Shown here piece after piece: positions 34,111 through 49,300 of a stretch of DNA of 64,000 nt (its first letter is position 1; each line of letters begins with the position of its first letter). This stretch comes from Litoditis marina (taxonomy: Eukaryota; Nematoda; Chromadorea; Rhabditida; Rhabditidae): NCBI GenBank assembly GCA_964036275.1, contig CAXIWQ010000127.1, forward strand, positions 1 to 64,000, given 5' to 3'. Both the position numbers and the translations under genes were made by a program. The notes under the pieces were generated by a model that saw only the letters and a program-made list of their open reading frames with translations, was not told the DNA's origin and did not search any database.

Positions 34111-34265
34111 GATGTCAATTATGCTGGGCTAGAGCAAACCACATTGAATACAGTTGATGTCAAGTGTTGGAATAAATTGTTATCTTTAGCTAACTGTCAC
34201 TATACCTTAGACTAATAACTTTGTATCTTGATAATTATAACAGTGTGCACGTTGCAAATTCTGAA

Positions 34266-34712
34266 CTAATACACAACGAATCGTCCGGCTATTTACAAAC
34301 AGCATGAAACATTCGAGTACGGCTAACTGTCCTTCTCACGCGACTCGTACAGCACGCGGGGAATACACTTATAATCATCCATTTCCACACTGAGACTCCT
34401 ACAGTAACCTCACAACTCGACTCTCAGCTCAGGCTCCTCATCTAATTCGATTATTACTATTACTATTACTAAATAACTTTGTATCCAACCAAAACTAGCG
34501 CGCTAGAATTCATTCAAAATTAAAAATCATTAGAGTGAAAGGCATTCAAGAGTTGGTTGGATACAAAGTTATTTAGTAATAGTAATAGTAATAATCTGAC
34601 ATAGAGTGTTTATTCCCCGTGTACTGTACGAGTCCGCGTGAGAATGACAGTTAGCCGTACTCGAATGTTTCATGCTGTTGGTAAATAGCTGGACGATTCG
34701 TTGTGTATTAGT
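34266..34712. repeat. Foldback repeat with a second inverted repeat in its loop
   Basis: The outer arms, 34266-34371 and 34610-34712, are inverted copies (CGTCCGGCTATTTACAAACA, CATGAAACATTCGAGTACGG). Inside, a 42-bp inverted repeat pairs 34447-34489 with 34553-34594 (TTACTATTACTAAATAACTT, GTATCCAACCA). A direct copy of the outer left arm lies at about 35120-35215, just before the 169-bp satellite. Confidence 0.85.
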
Positions 34713-35264
34713 CAAGAAAAATGACTTATACAACAAAGTAATCAGCTAGTTATCGAGAGTTAAAGGACTTATTTCGTCTGTAATCAAATCGAACTTTTCG
34801 ATGATCAACAAACAAACGTTTCGATGTCGGAAAGCTTGATTTGATAATAAACAAACGATAGTTCACACCATTTCCACACTGCAGAGTAATACAAACTGCG
34901 AAGTAATCTGATGAGGAGCCTGAGCTGAGAGTGGAGTTGTGAGGTTACTGTAGGAGTATCAGTGTAGAAATGGTGTGTACTATATTGCCACTCCGCTGCA
35001 GTTTGCTCTCGGAAAGTTTGATTGGATGATTATAAGTGTATTCCCTTAGAGCAAACTTTGTATACAGTTGATGTCAATTACATTGCATGCAGTTGATGTC
35101 ACGTGTTGGAATCGAATCGTCCGGTATTGGTCGTCCGGCTATTTGCCAACAGCATGAAACATTCGAGTACGGCTAACTGTCCTTCTCACGCGGACTCGTA
35201 CAGTACGCGGGCGGGGAATACACTTATACTAATCTCCTCATCTAATTTGATTATTACTATTACT
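34713..35264. other. Mosaic of fragments from the neighbouring foldbacks
   Basis: Contains inverted or direct pieces of the surrounding families: GATGAGGAGCCTGAGCTGAG at 34909 is the complement of sequence near 33049 and 34423. The foldback arm recurs at about 35120-35215. No gene is seen. Confidence 0.6.
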
Positions 35265-38200
35265 CACGGCCACTCAATTATTTCGGGACTGTTTCAACTT
35301 ATGCAAATAAGATGAACATTTTTAAGTTTCTACACATAAGAGGAGTTCAAAAATACCAAGTTTGAATACTAAATCTCACGTAGGGCGAAAATGGCAACTC
35401 CATTCACGTCAATTTGGGGGTGTTTTTGGTTAGCACCGCCACTCAATTATTTCGGGACTGTTTCAACTTATGCAAATAAGATGAACATTTTTGAGTTTCT
35501 ACACATGAGAGGAGTTCAGAAAATACCAAGTTTGAACACTAAATCCCACGTAGGGCGAAAATCGCAACTCCATTCACGTCAACTTGGGGGTGTTTTTGGT
35601 TAGCACCGCCACTCAATTATTTCGGGACTGTTTCAACTTATGCTAATAAGATGAACATTTTTAAGTTTCTACACATGAGAGGAGTTCAAAAATACCAAGT
35701 TTGAACACTAAATCTCACGTAGGGCGAAAATCGCAACTCCATTCACGTCAACTTGGGGGTGTTTTTGGTTAGCACCGCCACTCAATTATTTCGGGACTGT
35801 TTCAACTTATGCTAATAAGATGAACATTTTTAAGTTTCTACACATGAGAGGAGTTCAAAAATACCAAGTTTGAACACTAAATCTCACGTAGGGCGAAAAT
35901 CGCAACTCCATTCACGTCAACTTGGGGGTGTTTTTGGTTAGCACCGCCACTCAATTATTTCGGGACTGTTTCAACTTATGCTAATAAGATGAACATTTTT
36001 AAGTTTCTACACATGAGAGGAGTTCAAAAATACCAAGTTTGAACACTAAATCCCACGTAGGGGGAAAATCGCAACTCCATTCACGTTAACTTGGGGGTGT
36101 TTTTGGTTAGCACCGCCACTCAATTATTTCGGGACTGTTTCAACTTATGCTAATAAGATGAACATTTTTAAGTTTCTACACATGAGAGGAGTTCAAAAAT
36201 ACCAAGTTTGAACACTAAATCTCACGTAGGGCGAAAATCGCAACTCCATTCACGTCAACTTGGGGGTGTTTTTGGTTAGCACCGCCACTCAATTATTTCG
36301 GGACTGTTTCAACTTATGCTAATAAGATGAACATTTTTAAGTTTCTACACATGAGAGGAGTTCAAAAATACCAAGTTTGAACACTAAATCCCACGTAGGG
36401 GGAAAATCGCAACTCCATTCACGTCAACTTGGGGGTGTTTTTGGTTAGCACCGCCACTCAATTATTTCGGGACTGTTTCAACTTATGCTAATAAGATGAA
36501 CATTTTTTAGTTTCTACACATGAGAGGAGTTCAGAAAATACCAAGTTTGAACACTAAATCTCACGTAGGGCGAAAATCGCAACTCCATTCACGTCAACTT
36601 GGGGGTGTTTTTGGTTAGCACCGCCACTCAATTATTTCGGGACTGTTTCAACTTATGCTAATAAGATGAACATTTTTAAGTTTCTACACATGAGAGGAGT
36701 TCAAAAATACCAAGTTTGAACACTAAATCCCACGTAGGGCGAAAATCGCAACTCCTTTACGTCAACTTGGGGGTGTTTTTGGTTAGCACCGCCACTCAAT
36801 TATTTCGGGACTGTTTCAACTTATACAAATAAGATGAACATTTTTGAGTTTCTACACATGAGAGAAGTTCAAAAATACCAAGTTTGAATACTAAATCTCA
36901 CGTAGGGCGAAAATCGCAACTCCATTCACGTCAACTTGGGGTGTTTTTGGTTAGCACCGCCACTCAATTATTTCGGGACTGTTTCAACTTATGCTAATAA
37001 GATAAACATTTTTGAGTTTCTACACATGAGGGGAGTTCAAAAATACCAAGTTTGAACACTAAATCTCACGTAGGGCAAAAATCGCAACTCCATTCACGTC
37101 AATTTGGGGGTGTTTTTGGTTAGCACCGCCACTCAATTATTTCGGGACTGTTTCAACTTATGCAAATAAGATGAACATTTTTGAGTTTCTCCACATGAGA
37201 GGAGTTCAAAAATACCAAGTTTGAACACTAAATCCCACGTAGGGCGAAAATCGCAAACTCCATTCACGTCAACTTGGGGGTGTTTTTGGTTAGCACCGCC
37301 ACTCAATTATTTCGGGACTGTTTCAACTTATTCAAATAAGATGAACATTTTTTTTGAGTTTCTACACATGAGAGAAGTTCAGAAAATACCAAGTTTGAAC
37401 ACTAAACCCCACGTAGGGCGAAAATCGCAACTCCATTCACGTCAACTTGGGGGTGTTTTTGGTTAGCACCGCCACTCAATTATTTCGGGACTGTTTCAAC
37501 TTATGCTAATAAGATGAACATTTTTAAGTTTCTACACATGAGAGGAGTTCAAAAATACCAAGTTTGAACACTAAATCCCACGTAGGGCGAAAATCGCAAC
37601 TCCATTCACGTCAATTTGGGGGTGTTTTTGGTTAGCACCGCCACTCAATTATTTCGGGACTGTTTCAACTTATGCAAATAAGATGAACATTTTTGAGTTT
37701 CTCCACATGAGAGGAGTTCAAAAATACCAAGTTTGAACACTAAATCCCACGTAGGGCGAAAATCGCAACTCCATTCACGTCAACTTGGGGGTGTTTTTGG
37801 TTAGCACGGCCACTCAATTATTTCGGGACTGTTTCAACTTATGCAAATAAGATGAACATTTTTAAGTTTCTACACATAAGAGGAGTTCAAAAATACCAAG
37901 TTTGAATACTAAATCTCACGTAGGGCGAAAATGGCAACTCCATTCACGTCAATTTGGGGGTGTTTTTGGTTAGCACCGCCACTCAATTATTTCGGGACTG
38001 TTTCAACTTATGCAAATAAGATGAACATTTTTGAGTTTCTACACATGAGAGGAGTTCAGAAAATACCAAGTTTGAACACTAAATCCCACGTAGGGCGAAA
38101 ATCGCAACTCCATTCACGTCAACTTGGGGGTGTTTTTGGTTAGCACCGCCACTCAATTATTTCGGGACTGTTTCAACTTATGCTAATAAGATGAACATTT

Positions 38201-40344
38201 TTAAGTTTCTACACATGAGAGGAGTTCAAAAATACCAAGTTTGAACACTAAATCTCACGTAGGGCGAAAATCGCAACTCCATTCACGTCAACTTGGGGGT
38301 GTTTTTGGTTAGCACCGCCACTCAATTATTTCGGGACTGTTTCAACTTATGCTAATAAGATGAACATTTTTAAGTTTCTACACATGAGAGGAGTTCAAAA
38401 ATACCAAGTTTGAACACTAAATCTCACGTAGGGCGAAAATCGCAACTCCATTCACGTCAACTTGGGGGTGTTTTTGGTTAGCACCGCCACTCAATTATTT
38501 CGGGACTGTTTCAACTTATGCTAATAAGATGAACATTTTTAAGTTTCTACACATGAGAGGAGTTCAAAAATACCAAGTTTGAACACTAAATCCCACGTAG
38601 GGGGAAAATCGCAACTCCATTCACGTTAACTTGGGGGTGTTTTTGGTTAGCACCGCCACTCAATTATTTCGGGACTGTTTCAACTTATGCTAATAAGATG
38701 AACATTTTTAAGTTTCTACACATGAGAGGAGTTCAAAAAATACCAAGTTTGAACACTAAATCTCACGTAGGGCGAAAATCGCAACTCCATTCACGTCAAC
38801 TTGGGGGTGTTTTTGGTTAGCACCGCCACTCAATTATTTCGGGACTGTTTCAACTTATGCTAATAAGATGAACATTTTTAAGTTTCTACACATGAGAGGA
38901 GTTCAAAAATACCAAGTTTGAACACTAAATCCCACGTAGGGGGAAAATCGCAACTCCATTCACGTCAACTTGGGGGTGTTTTTGGTTAGCACCGCCACTC
39001 AATTATTTCGGGACTGTTTCAACTTATGCTAATAAGATGAACATTTTTTAGTTTCTACACATGAGAGGAGTTCAGAAAATACCAAGTTTGAACACTAAAT
39101 CTCACGTAGGGCGAAAATCGCAACTCCATTCACGTCAACTTGGGGGTGTTTTTGGTTAGCACCGCCACTCAATTATTTCGGGACTGTTTCAACTTATGCT
39201 AATAAGATGAACATTTTTAAGTTTCTACACATGAGAGGAGTTCAAAAATACCAAGTTTGAACACTAAATCCCACGTAGGGCGAAAATCGCAACTCCTTTA
39301 CGTCAACTTGGGGGTGTTTTTGGTTAGCACCGCCACTCAATTATTTCGGGACTGTTTCAACTTATACAAATAAGATGAACATTTTTGAGTTTCTACACAT
39401 GAGAGAAGTTCAAAAATACCAAGTTTGAATACTAAATCTCACGTAGGGCGAAAATCGCAACTCCATTCACGTCAACTTGGGGTGTTTTTGGTTAGCACCG
39501 CCACTCAATTATTTCGGGACTGTTTCAACTTATGCTAATAAGATAAACATTTTTGAGTTTCTACACATGAGGGGAGTTCAAAAATACCAAGTTTGAACAC
39601 TAAATCTCACGTAGGGCAAAAATCGCAACTCCATTCACGTCAATTTGGGGGTGTTTTTGGTTAGCACCGCCACTCAATTATTTCGGGACTGTTTCAACTT
39701 ATGCAAATAAGATGAACATTTTTGAGTTTCTCCACATGAGAGGAGTTCAAAAATACCAAGTTTGAACACTAAATCCCACGTAGGGCGAAAATCGCAACTC
39801 CATTCACGTCAACTTGGGGGTGTTTTTGGTTAGCACCGCCACTCAATTATTTCGGGACTGTTTCAACTTATTCAAATAAGATGAACATTTTTTTTGAGTT
39901 TCTACACATGAGAGAAGTTCAGAAAATACCAAGTTTGAACACTAAACCCCACGTAGGGCGAAAATCGCAACTCCATTCACGTCAACTTGGGGGTGTTTTT
40001 GGTTAGCACCGCCACTCAATTATTTCGGGACTGTTTCAACTTATGCTAATAAGATGAACATTTTTAAGTTTCTACACATGAGAGGAGTTCAAAAATACCA
40101 AGTTTGAACACTAAATCCCACGTAGGGCGAAAATCGCAACTCCATTCACGTCAATTTGGGGGTGTTTTTGGTTAGCACCGCCACTCAATTATTTCGGGAC
40201 TGTTTCAACTTATGCAAATAAGATGAACATTTTTGAGTTTCTCCACATGAGAGGAGTTCAAAAATACCAAGTTTGAACACTAAATCCCACGTAGGGCGAA
40301 AATCGCAACTCCATTCACGTCAACTTGGGGGTGTTTTTGGTTAG
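35265..40344. repeat. Higher-order repeat: 2 x 2,540 bp (15 monomers each)
   Basis: The CACGGCC monomer at 35265 recurs at 37805 and 40345, spaced exactly 2,540 bp. The two blocks share even rare variants (ATGGCAACTCC at 35391 and 37931, TTCAAATAAG with an eight-T run near 37345 and 39885). After 40345 the order of monomers diverges. Confidence 0.9.
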
Positions 40345-43300
40345 CACGGCCACTCAATTATTTCGGGACTGTTTCAACTTATGCAAATAAGATGAACATT
40401 TTTAAGTTTCTACACATAAGAGGAGTTCAAAAATACCAAGTTTGAATACTAAATCTCACGTAGGGCGAAAATCGCAACTCCATTCACGTCAATTTGGGGG
40501 TGTTTTTGGTTAGCACCGCCACTCAATTATTTCGGGACTGTTTCAACTTATGCTAATAAGATGAACATTTTTTAGTTTCTACACATGAGAGGAGTTCAAA
40601 AATACCAAGTTTGAACACTAAATCCCACGTAGGGCGAAAATCGCAACTCCATTCACGTCAACTTGGGGGTGTTTTTGGTTAGCACCGCCACTCAATTATT
40701 CGGGGACTGTTTCAACTTATGCTAATAAGATGAACATTTTTTTAGTTTCTACACATGAGAGGAGTTCAAAAATACCAAGTTTGAACACTAAATCTCACGT
40801 AGGGCAAAAATCGCAACTCCATTCACGTCAATTTGGGAGTGTTTTTGGTTAGCACCGCCACTCAATTATTTCGGGACTGTTTCAACTTATGCAAATAAGA
40901 TGAACATTTTTAAGTTTCTACACATGAGAGGAGTTCAAAAATACCAAGTTTGAATACTAAATCTCACGTAGGGCGAAAATCGCAACCCCATTCACGTCAA
41001 CTTGGGGGTGTTTTTGGTTAGCACCGCCACTCAATTATTTCGGGACTGTTTCAACATATGCAAATAAGATGAACATTTTTAGGTTTCTACACATGAGAGG
41101 AGTTCAAAAATACCAAGTTTGAACACTAAATCCCACGTAGGGCGAAAATCGCAACTCCATTTACGTCAACTTGGGGGTGTTTTTGGTTAGCACCGCCACT
41201 CAATTATTTCGGGACTGTTTCAACTTATGCTAATAAGATGAACATTTTTGAGTTTATACACATGAGAGAAGTTCAAAAATACCAAGTTTGAACACTAAAT
41301 CCCACGTAGGGCGAAATTCGCAACTCCATTCACGTCAACTTGGGGGTGTTTTTGGTTAGCACCGCCACTCAATTATTTCGGGACTGTTTCAACTTATGCT
41401 AATAAGATGAACATTTACGAGTTTCTACACATGAGAGGAGTTCAAAAATACCAAGTTTGAACACTAAATCTCACGTAGGGCGAAAATCGCAACTCCATTC
41501 ACGTCAACTTGGGGGTGCTTTTGGTTAGCACCGCCACTCAATTATTTCGGGACTGTTTCAACTTATGCTAATAAGATTAACATTTTTGAGTTTCTACACA
41601 TGAGAGAAGTTCAAAAATACCAAGTTTGAACACTAAATCCCACGTAGGGCGAAAATCGCAACTCCATTCACGTCAACTTGGGGGTGTTTTTGGTTAGCAC
41701 GGCCACTCAATTATTTCGGGACTGTTTCAACTTATACAAATAAGATGAACATTTTTAAGTTTCTACACATGAGAGGAGTTCAAAAATACCAAGTTTGAAT
41801 ACTAAATCTCACGTAGGGCGAAAATCGCAACTCCATTCACGTCAACTTGGGGGTGTTTTTGGTTAGCACCGCCACTCCATTATTCGGGACTGTTTCAACT
41901 TATGCAAATAAGATGAACATTTTTAGGTTTCTACACATGAGAGGAGTTCAAAAATACCAAGTTTGAACACTAAATCCCACGTAGGGCGAAAATCGCAACT
42001 CCATTCACGTCAACTTGGGGGTGTTTTTGGTTAGCACGGCCACTCAATTATTTCGGGACTGTTTCAACTTATGCAAATAAGATGAACATTTTTAAGTTTC
42101 TACACATAAGAGGAGTTCAAAAATACCAAGTTTGAATACTAAATCTCACGTAGGGCGAAAATCGCAACTCCATTCACGTCAATTTGGGGGTGTTTTTGGT
42201 TAGCACCGCCACTCAATTATTTCGGGACTGTTTCAACTTATGCTAATAAGATGAACATTTTTTAGTTTCTACACATGAGAGGAGTTCAAAAATACCAAGT
42301 TTGAACACTAAATCCCACGTAGGGCGAAAATCGCAACTCCATTCACGTCCAACTTGGGGGTGTTTTTGGTTAGCACGGCCACTCAATTATTTCGGGACTG
42401 TTTCAACTTATACAAATAAGATGAACATTTTAAAGTTTCTACACATGAGAGGAGTTCAAAAATACCAAGTTTGAATACTAAATCTCACGTAGGGCGAAAA
42501 TCGCAACTCCATTCACGTCAACTTGGGGGTGTTTTTGGTTAGCACCGCCACTCCATTATTTCGGGACTGTTTCAACTTATGCAAATAAGATGAACATTTT
42601 TAGGTTTCTACACATGAGAGGAGTTCAAAAATACCAAGTTTGAACACTAAATCCCACGTAGGGCGAAAATCGCAACTCCATTCACGTCAACTTGGGGGTG
42701 TTTTTGGTTAGCACGGCCACTCAATTATTTCGGGACTGTTTCAACTTATGCAAATAAGATGAACATTTTTAAGTTTCTACACATAAGAGGAGTTCAAAAT
42801 ACCAAGTTTGAATACTAAATCTCACGTAGGGCGAAAATCGCAACTCCATTCACGTCAATTTGGGGGTGTTTTTGGTTAGCACCGCCACTCAATTATTTCG
42901 GGGACTGTTTCAACTTATGCTAATAAGATGAACATTTTTTAGTTTCTACACATGAGAGGAGTTCAAAAATACCAAGTTTGAACACTAAATCCCACGTAGG
43001 GCGAAAATCGCAACTCCATTCACGTCAACTTGGGGGTGTTTTTGGTTAGCACCGCCACTCAATTATTTCGGGACTGTTTCAACTTATGCTAATAAGATGA
43101 ACATTTTTTTAGTTTCTACACATGAGAGGAGTTCAAAAATACCAAGTTTGAACACTAAATCTCACGTAGGGCAAAAATCGCAACTCCATTCACGTCAATT
43201 TGGGAGTGTTTTTGGTTAGCACCGCCACTCAATTATTTCGGGACTGTTTCAACTTATGCAAATAAGATGAACATTTTTAAGTTTCTACACATGAGAGGAG

Positions 43301-46300
43301 TTCAAAATACCAAGTTTGAATACTAAATCTCACGTAGGGCGAAAATCGCAACCCCATTCACGTCAACTTGGGGGTGTTTTTGGTTAGCACCGCCACTCAA
43401 TTATTTCGGGACTGTTTCAACATATGCAAATAAGATGAACATTTTTAGGTTTCTACACATGAGAGGAGTTCAAAAATACCAAGTTTGAACACTAAATCCC
43501 CACGTAGGGCGAAAATCGCAACTCCATTTACGTCAACTTGGGGGTGTTTTTGGTTAGCACCGCCACTCAATTATTTCGGGACTGTTTCAACTTATGCTAA
43601 TAAGATGAACATTTTTGAGTTTATACACATGAGAGAAGTTCAAAAATACCAAGTTTGAACACTAAATCCCACGTAGGGCGAAATTCGCAACTCCATTCAC
43701 GTCAACTTGGGGGTGTTTTTGGTTAGCACCGCCACTCAATTATTTCGGACTGTTTCAACTTATGCTAATAAGATGAACATTTACGAGTTTCTACACATGA
43801 GAGGAGTTCAAAAATACCAAGTTTGAACACTAAATCTCACGTAGGGCGAAAATCGCAACTCCATTCACGTCAACTTGGGGGTGCTTTTGGTTAGCACCGC
43901 CACTCAATTATTTCGGGACTGTTTCAACTTATGCTAATAAGATTAACATTTTTGAGTTTCTACACATGAGAGAAGTTCAAAAATACCAAGTTTGAACACT
44001 AAATCCCACGTAGGGCGAAAATCGCAACTCCATTCACGTCAACTTGGGGGTGTTTTTGGTTAGCACGGCCACTCAATTATTTCGGGACTGTTTCAACTTA
44101 TACAAATAAGATGAACATTTTTAAGTTTCTACACATGAGAGGAGTTCAAAAATACCAAGTTTGAATACTAAATCTCACGTAGGGCGAAAATCGCAACTCC
44201 ATTCACGTCAACTTGGGGGTGTTTTTGGTTAGCACCGCCACTCCATTATTTCGGGACTGTTTCAACTTATGCAAATAAGATGAACATTTTTAAGTTTCTA
44301 CACATGAGAGGAGTTCAAAAATACCAAGTTTGAATACTAAATCTCACGTAGGGCGAAAATCGCAACTCCATTCACGTCAACTTGGAGGTGTTTTTGGTTA
44401 GCACCGCCACTCAATTATTTCGGGGCTGTTTCAACTTATACAAATAAGATGAACATTTTTAAGTTTCTACACTTGAGAGGAGTTCAAAAATACCAAGTTT
44501 GAATACTAAATCTCACGTAGGGCGAAAATCGCAACTCCATTCACGTCAACTTGGAGGTGTTTTTGGTTAGCACCGCCACTCATTATTTCGGGACTGTTTC
44601 AACTTATGCTAATAAGATGAACATTTTTGAGTTTCTACACATGAGAGAAGTTCAAAACTACCAAGTTTGAACACTAAATCCCACGTAGGGCGAAAATCGC
44701 AACTCCATTCACGTCAACTTGGGGGTGTTTTTGGTTAGCACCGTCACTCAATTATTTCGGGACTGTTTCAACTTATGCTAATAAGATGAACATTTACGAG
44801 TTTCTACACATGAGAGGAGTTCAAAAATACCAAGTTTGAACACTAAATCTCACGTAGGGCAAAAATCGCAACTCCATTCACGTCAACTTGGGGGTGTTTT
44901 TGGTTAGCACCGCCACTCAATTATTTCGGGACTGTTTCAACTTATGCAAATAAGATGAACATTTTAAGTTTCTACACATGAGAGGAGTTCAAAATACCAA
45001 GTTTGAATACTAAATCTCACGTAGGGCGAAAATCGCAACTCCATTCACGTCAACTTGGAGGTGTTTTTGGTTAGCACCGCCACTCAATTATTTCGGGGCT
45101 GTTTCAACTTATACAAATAAGATGAACATTTTTAAGTTTCTACACTTGAGAGGAGTTCAAAAATACCAAGTTTGAATACTAAATCTCACGTAGGGCGAAA
45201 ATCGCAACTCCATTCACGTCAACTTGGAGGTGTTTTTGGTTAGCACCGCCACTCAATTATTTCGGGACTGTTTCAACTTATGCAAATAAGATGAACATTT
45301 TTAAGTTTCTACACATGAGAGGAGTTCAAAAATACCAAGTTTGAATACTAAATCTCACGTAGGGCGAAAATCGCAACTCCATTCACGTCAACTTGGAGGT
45401 GTTTTTGGTTAGCACCGCCACTCAATTATTTCGGGGCTGTTTCAACTTATACAAATAAGATGAACATTTTTAAGTTTCTACACTTGAGAGGAGTTCAAAA
45501 ATACCAAGTTTGAATACTAAATCTCACGTAGGGCGAAAATCGCAACTCCATTCACGTCAACTTGGAGGTGTTTTTGGTTAGCACCGCCACTCAATTATTT
45601 CGGGACTGTTTCAACTTATGCTAATAAGATGAACATTTTTGAGTTTCTACACATGAGAGAAGTTCAAAAATACCAAGTTTGAACACTAAATCCCACGTAG
45701 GGCGAAAATCGCAACTCCATTCACGTCAACTTGGGGGTGTTTTTGGTTAGCACCGCCACTCAATTATTTTAGGACTGTTTCAACTTATGCTAATAAGATG
45801 AACATTTACGAGTTTCTACACATGAGAGGAGTTCAAAAATACCAAGTTTGAACACTAAATCTCACGTAGGGCGAAAATCGCAACTCCATTCACGTCAACT
45901 TGGGGGTGTTTTTGGTTAGCACCGCCACTCAATTATTTCGGGACTGTTTCAACTTATGCTAATAAGATGAACATTTTGAGTTTCTACACATGAGAGAAGT
46001 TCAAAAATACCAAGTTTGAACACTAAATCCCACGTAGGGCGAAAATCGCAACTCCATTCACGTCAACTTGGGGGTGTTTTTGGTTAGCACCGCCACTCAA
46101 TTATTTCGGGACTGTTTCAACTTATGCTAATAAGATGAACATTTACGAGTTTCTACACATGAGAGGAGTTCAAAAATACCAAGTTTGAACACTAAATCTC
46201 ACGTAGGGCGAAAATCGCAACTCCATTCACGTCAACTTGGGGGTGTTTTTGGTTAGCACCGCCACTCAATTATTTCGGGACTGTTTCAACTTATGCTAAT

Positions 46301-49300
46301 AAGATGAACATTTTTGAGTTTCTACACATGAGAGAAGTTCAAAAATACCAAGTTTGAACACTAAATCCCACGTAGGGCGAAAATCGCAACTCCATTCACG
46401 TCAACTTGGGGGTGTTTTTGGTTAGCACCGCCACTCAATTATTTCGGGACTGTTTCAACTTATGCTAATAAGATGAACATTTACGAGTTTCTACACATGA
46501 GAGGAGTTCAAAAATACCAAGTTTGAACACTAAATCTCACGTAGGGCGAAAATCGCAACTCCATTCACGTCAACTTGGGGGTGCTTTTGGTTAGCACCGC
46601 CACTCAATTATTTCGGGACTGTTTCAACTTATGCTAATAAGATGAACATTTTTGAGTTTCTACACATGAGAGAAGTTCAAAAATACCAAGTTTGAACACT
46701 AAATCCCACGTAGGGCGAAAATCGCAACTCCATTCACGTCAACTTGGGGGTGTTTTTGGTTAGCACCGCCACTCAATTATTTCGGGACTGTTTCAACTTA
46801 TGCTAATAAGATGAACATTTACGAGTTTCTACACATGAGAGGAGTTCAAAAATACCAAGTTTGAACACTAAATCCCACGTAGGGCGAAAATCGCAACTCC
46901 ATTCACGTCAACTTGGGGGTGTTTTTGGTTAGCACGGCCACTCAATTATTTCGGGACTGTTTCAACTTATACAAATAAGATGAACATTTTTAAGTTTCTA
47001 CACATGAGAGGAGTTCAAAAATACCAAGTTTGAATACTAAATCTCACGTAGGGCGAAAATCGCAACTCCATTCACGTCAACTTGGGGGTGTTTTTGGTTA
47101 GCACCGCCACTCAATTATTTCGGGACTGTTTCAACTTATGCAAATAAGATGAACATTTTTAAGTTTCTACACATGAGAGGAGTTCAAAAATACCAAGTCT
47201 GAATACTAAATCTCACGTAGGGCGAAAATCGCAACTCCATTCACGTCAACTTGGAGGTGTTTTTGGTTAGCACCGCCACTCAATTATTTCGGGACTGTTT
47301 CAACTTATGCTAATAAGATGAACATTTTTGAGTTTCTACACATGAGAGAAGTTCAAAAATACCAAGTTTGAACACTAAATCCCACGTAGGGCGAAAATCG
47401 CAACTCCATTCACGTCAACTTGGGGGTGTTTTGGTTAGCACCGCCACTCAATTATTTCGGGACTGTTTCAACTTATGCTAATAAGATGAACATTTACGAG
47501 TTTATACACATGAGAGGAGTTCAAAATACCAAGTTTGAACACTAAATCTCACGTAGGGCGAAAATCGCAACTCCATTCACGTCAACTTGGGGGTGCTTTT
47601 GGTTAGCACCGCCACTCAATTATTTCGGGACTGTTTCAACTTATGCTAATAAGATGAACATTTTTGAGTTTCTACACATGAGAGAAGTTCAAAAATACCA
47701 AGTTTGAACACTAAATCCCACGTAGGGCGAAAATCGCAACTCCATTCACGTCAACTTGGGGGTGTTTTTGGTTAGCACGGCCACTCAATTATTTCGGGAC
47801 TGTTTTCAACTTATACAAATAAGATGAACATTTTTAAGTTTCTACACATGAGAGGAGTTCAAAAATACCAAGTTTGAATACTAAATCTCACGTAGGGCGA
47901 AAATCGCAACTCCATTCACGTCAACTTGGGGGGTGTTTTTGGTTAGCACAGCCACTCAATTATTTCGGGACTGTTTCAACTTATACAAATAAGATGAACA
48001 TTTTTAAGTTTCTACACATGAGAGGAGTTCAAAAATACCAAGTTTGAATACTAAATCTCACGTAGGGCGAAAATCGCAACTCCATTCACGTCAACTTGGG
48101 GGTGTTTTTGGTTAGCACAGCCACTCAATTATTTCGGGACTGTTTCAACTTATACAAATAAGATGAACATTTTTAAGTTTCTACACATGAGAGGAGTTCA
48201 AAAAATACCAAGTTTGAATACTAAATCTCACGTAGGGCGAAAATCGCAACTCCATTTACGTCAACTTGGGGGTGTTTTTGGTTAGCACCGCCACTCAATT
48301 ATTTCGGGACTGTTTCAACTTATGCTAATAAGATGAACATTTTTGAGTTTCTACACATGAGAGAAGTTGAAAAATACCAAGTTTGAACACTAAATCCCAC
48401 GTAGGGCGAAAATCGCAACTCCATTCACGTCAACTTGGGGGTGTTTTTGGTTAGCACCGCCACTCAATTATTTCGGGACTGTTTGACTTATGCTAATAAG
48501 ATGAACATTTGCGAGTTTCTACACATGAGAGGAGTTCAAAAATACCAAGTTTGATCACTAAATCTCACGTAGGGCGAAAATCGCATTTCCATTCACGTCA
48601 ACTTGGGGGTGCTTTTGGTTAGCACCGCCACTCAATTATTTCGGGACTGTTTCAACTTATGCTAATAAGATGAACATTTTTGAGTTTCTACACATGAGAG
48701 AAGTTCAAAAATACCAAGTTTGAACACTAAATCTCACGTAGGGCGAAAATCGCAACTCCATTCACGTCAACTTGGGGGTGCTTTTGGTTAGCACCGCCAC
48801 TCAATTATTTCGGGACTGTTTCAACTTATGCTAATAAGATGAACATTTTTGAGTTTCTACACATGAGAGAAGTTCAAAAATACCAAGTTTGAACACTAAA
48901 TCCCACGTAGGGCGAAAATCGCAACTCCATTTACGTCAACTTGGGGGTGTTTTTGGTTAGCACCGCCACTCAATTATTTCGGGACTGTTTCAACTTATGC
49001 TAATAAGATGAACATTTTTGAGTTTCTACACATGAGAGAAGTTCAAAAATACCAAGTTTGAACACTAAATCCCACGTAGGGCGAAAATCGCAACTCCATT
49101 CACGTCAACTTGGGGGTGTTTTTGGTTAGCACCGCCACTCAATTATTTCGGGACTGTTTGACTTATGCTAATAAGATGAACATTTACGAGTTTCTACACA
49201 TGAGAGGAGTTCAAAAATACCAAGTTTGAACACTAAATCTCACGTAGGGCGAAAATCGCATTTCCATTCACGTCAACTTGGGGGTGCTTTTGGTTAGCAC

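Noticed and set aside
35391..38143. Repeated 70-81-residue frames (MATPFTSIWGCF...) in the 169-bp array
   Set aside because: 169 is not a multiple of three, so these frames end within one or two monomers. They recur only with the 2,540-bp block.
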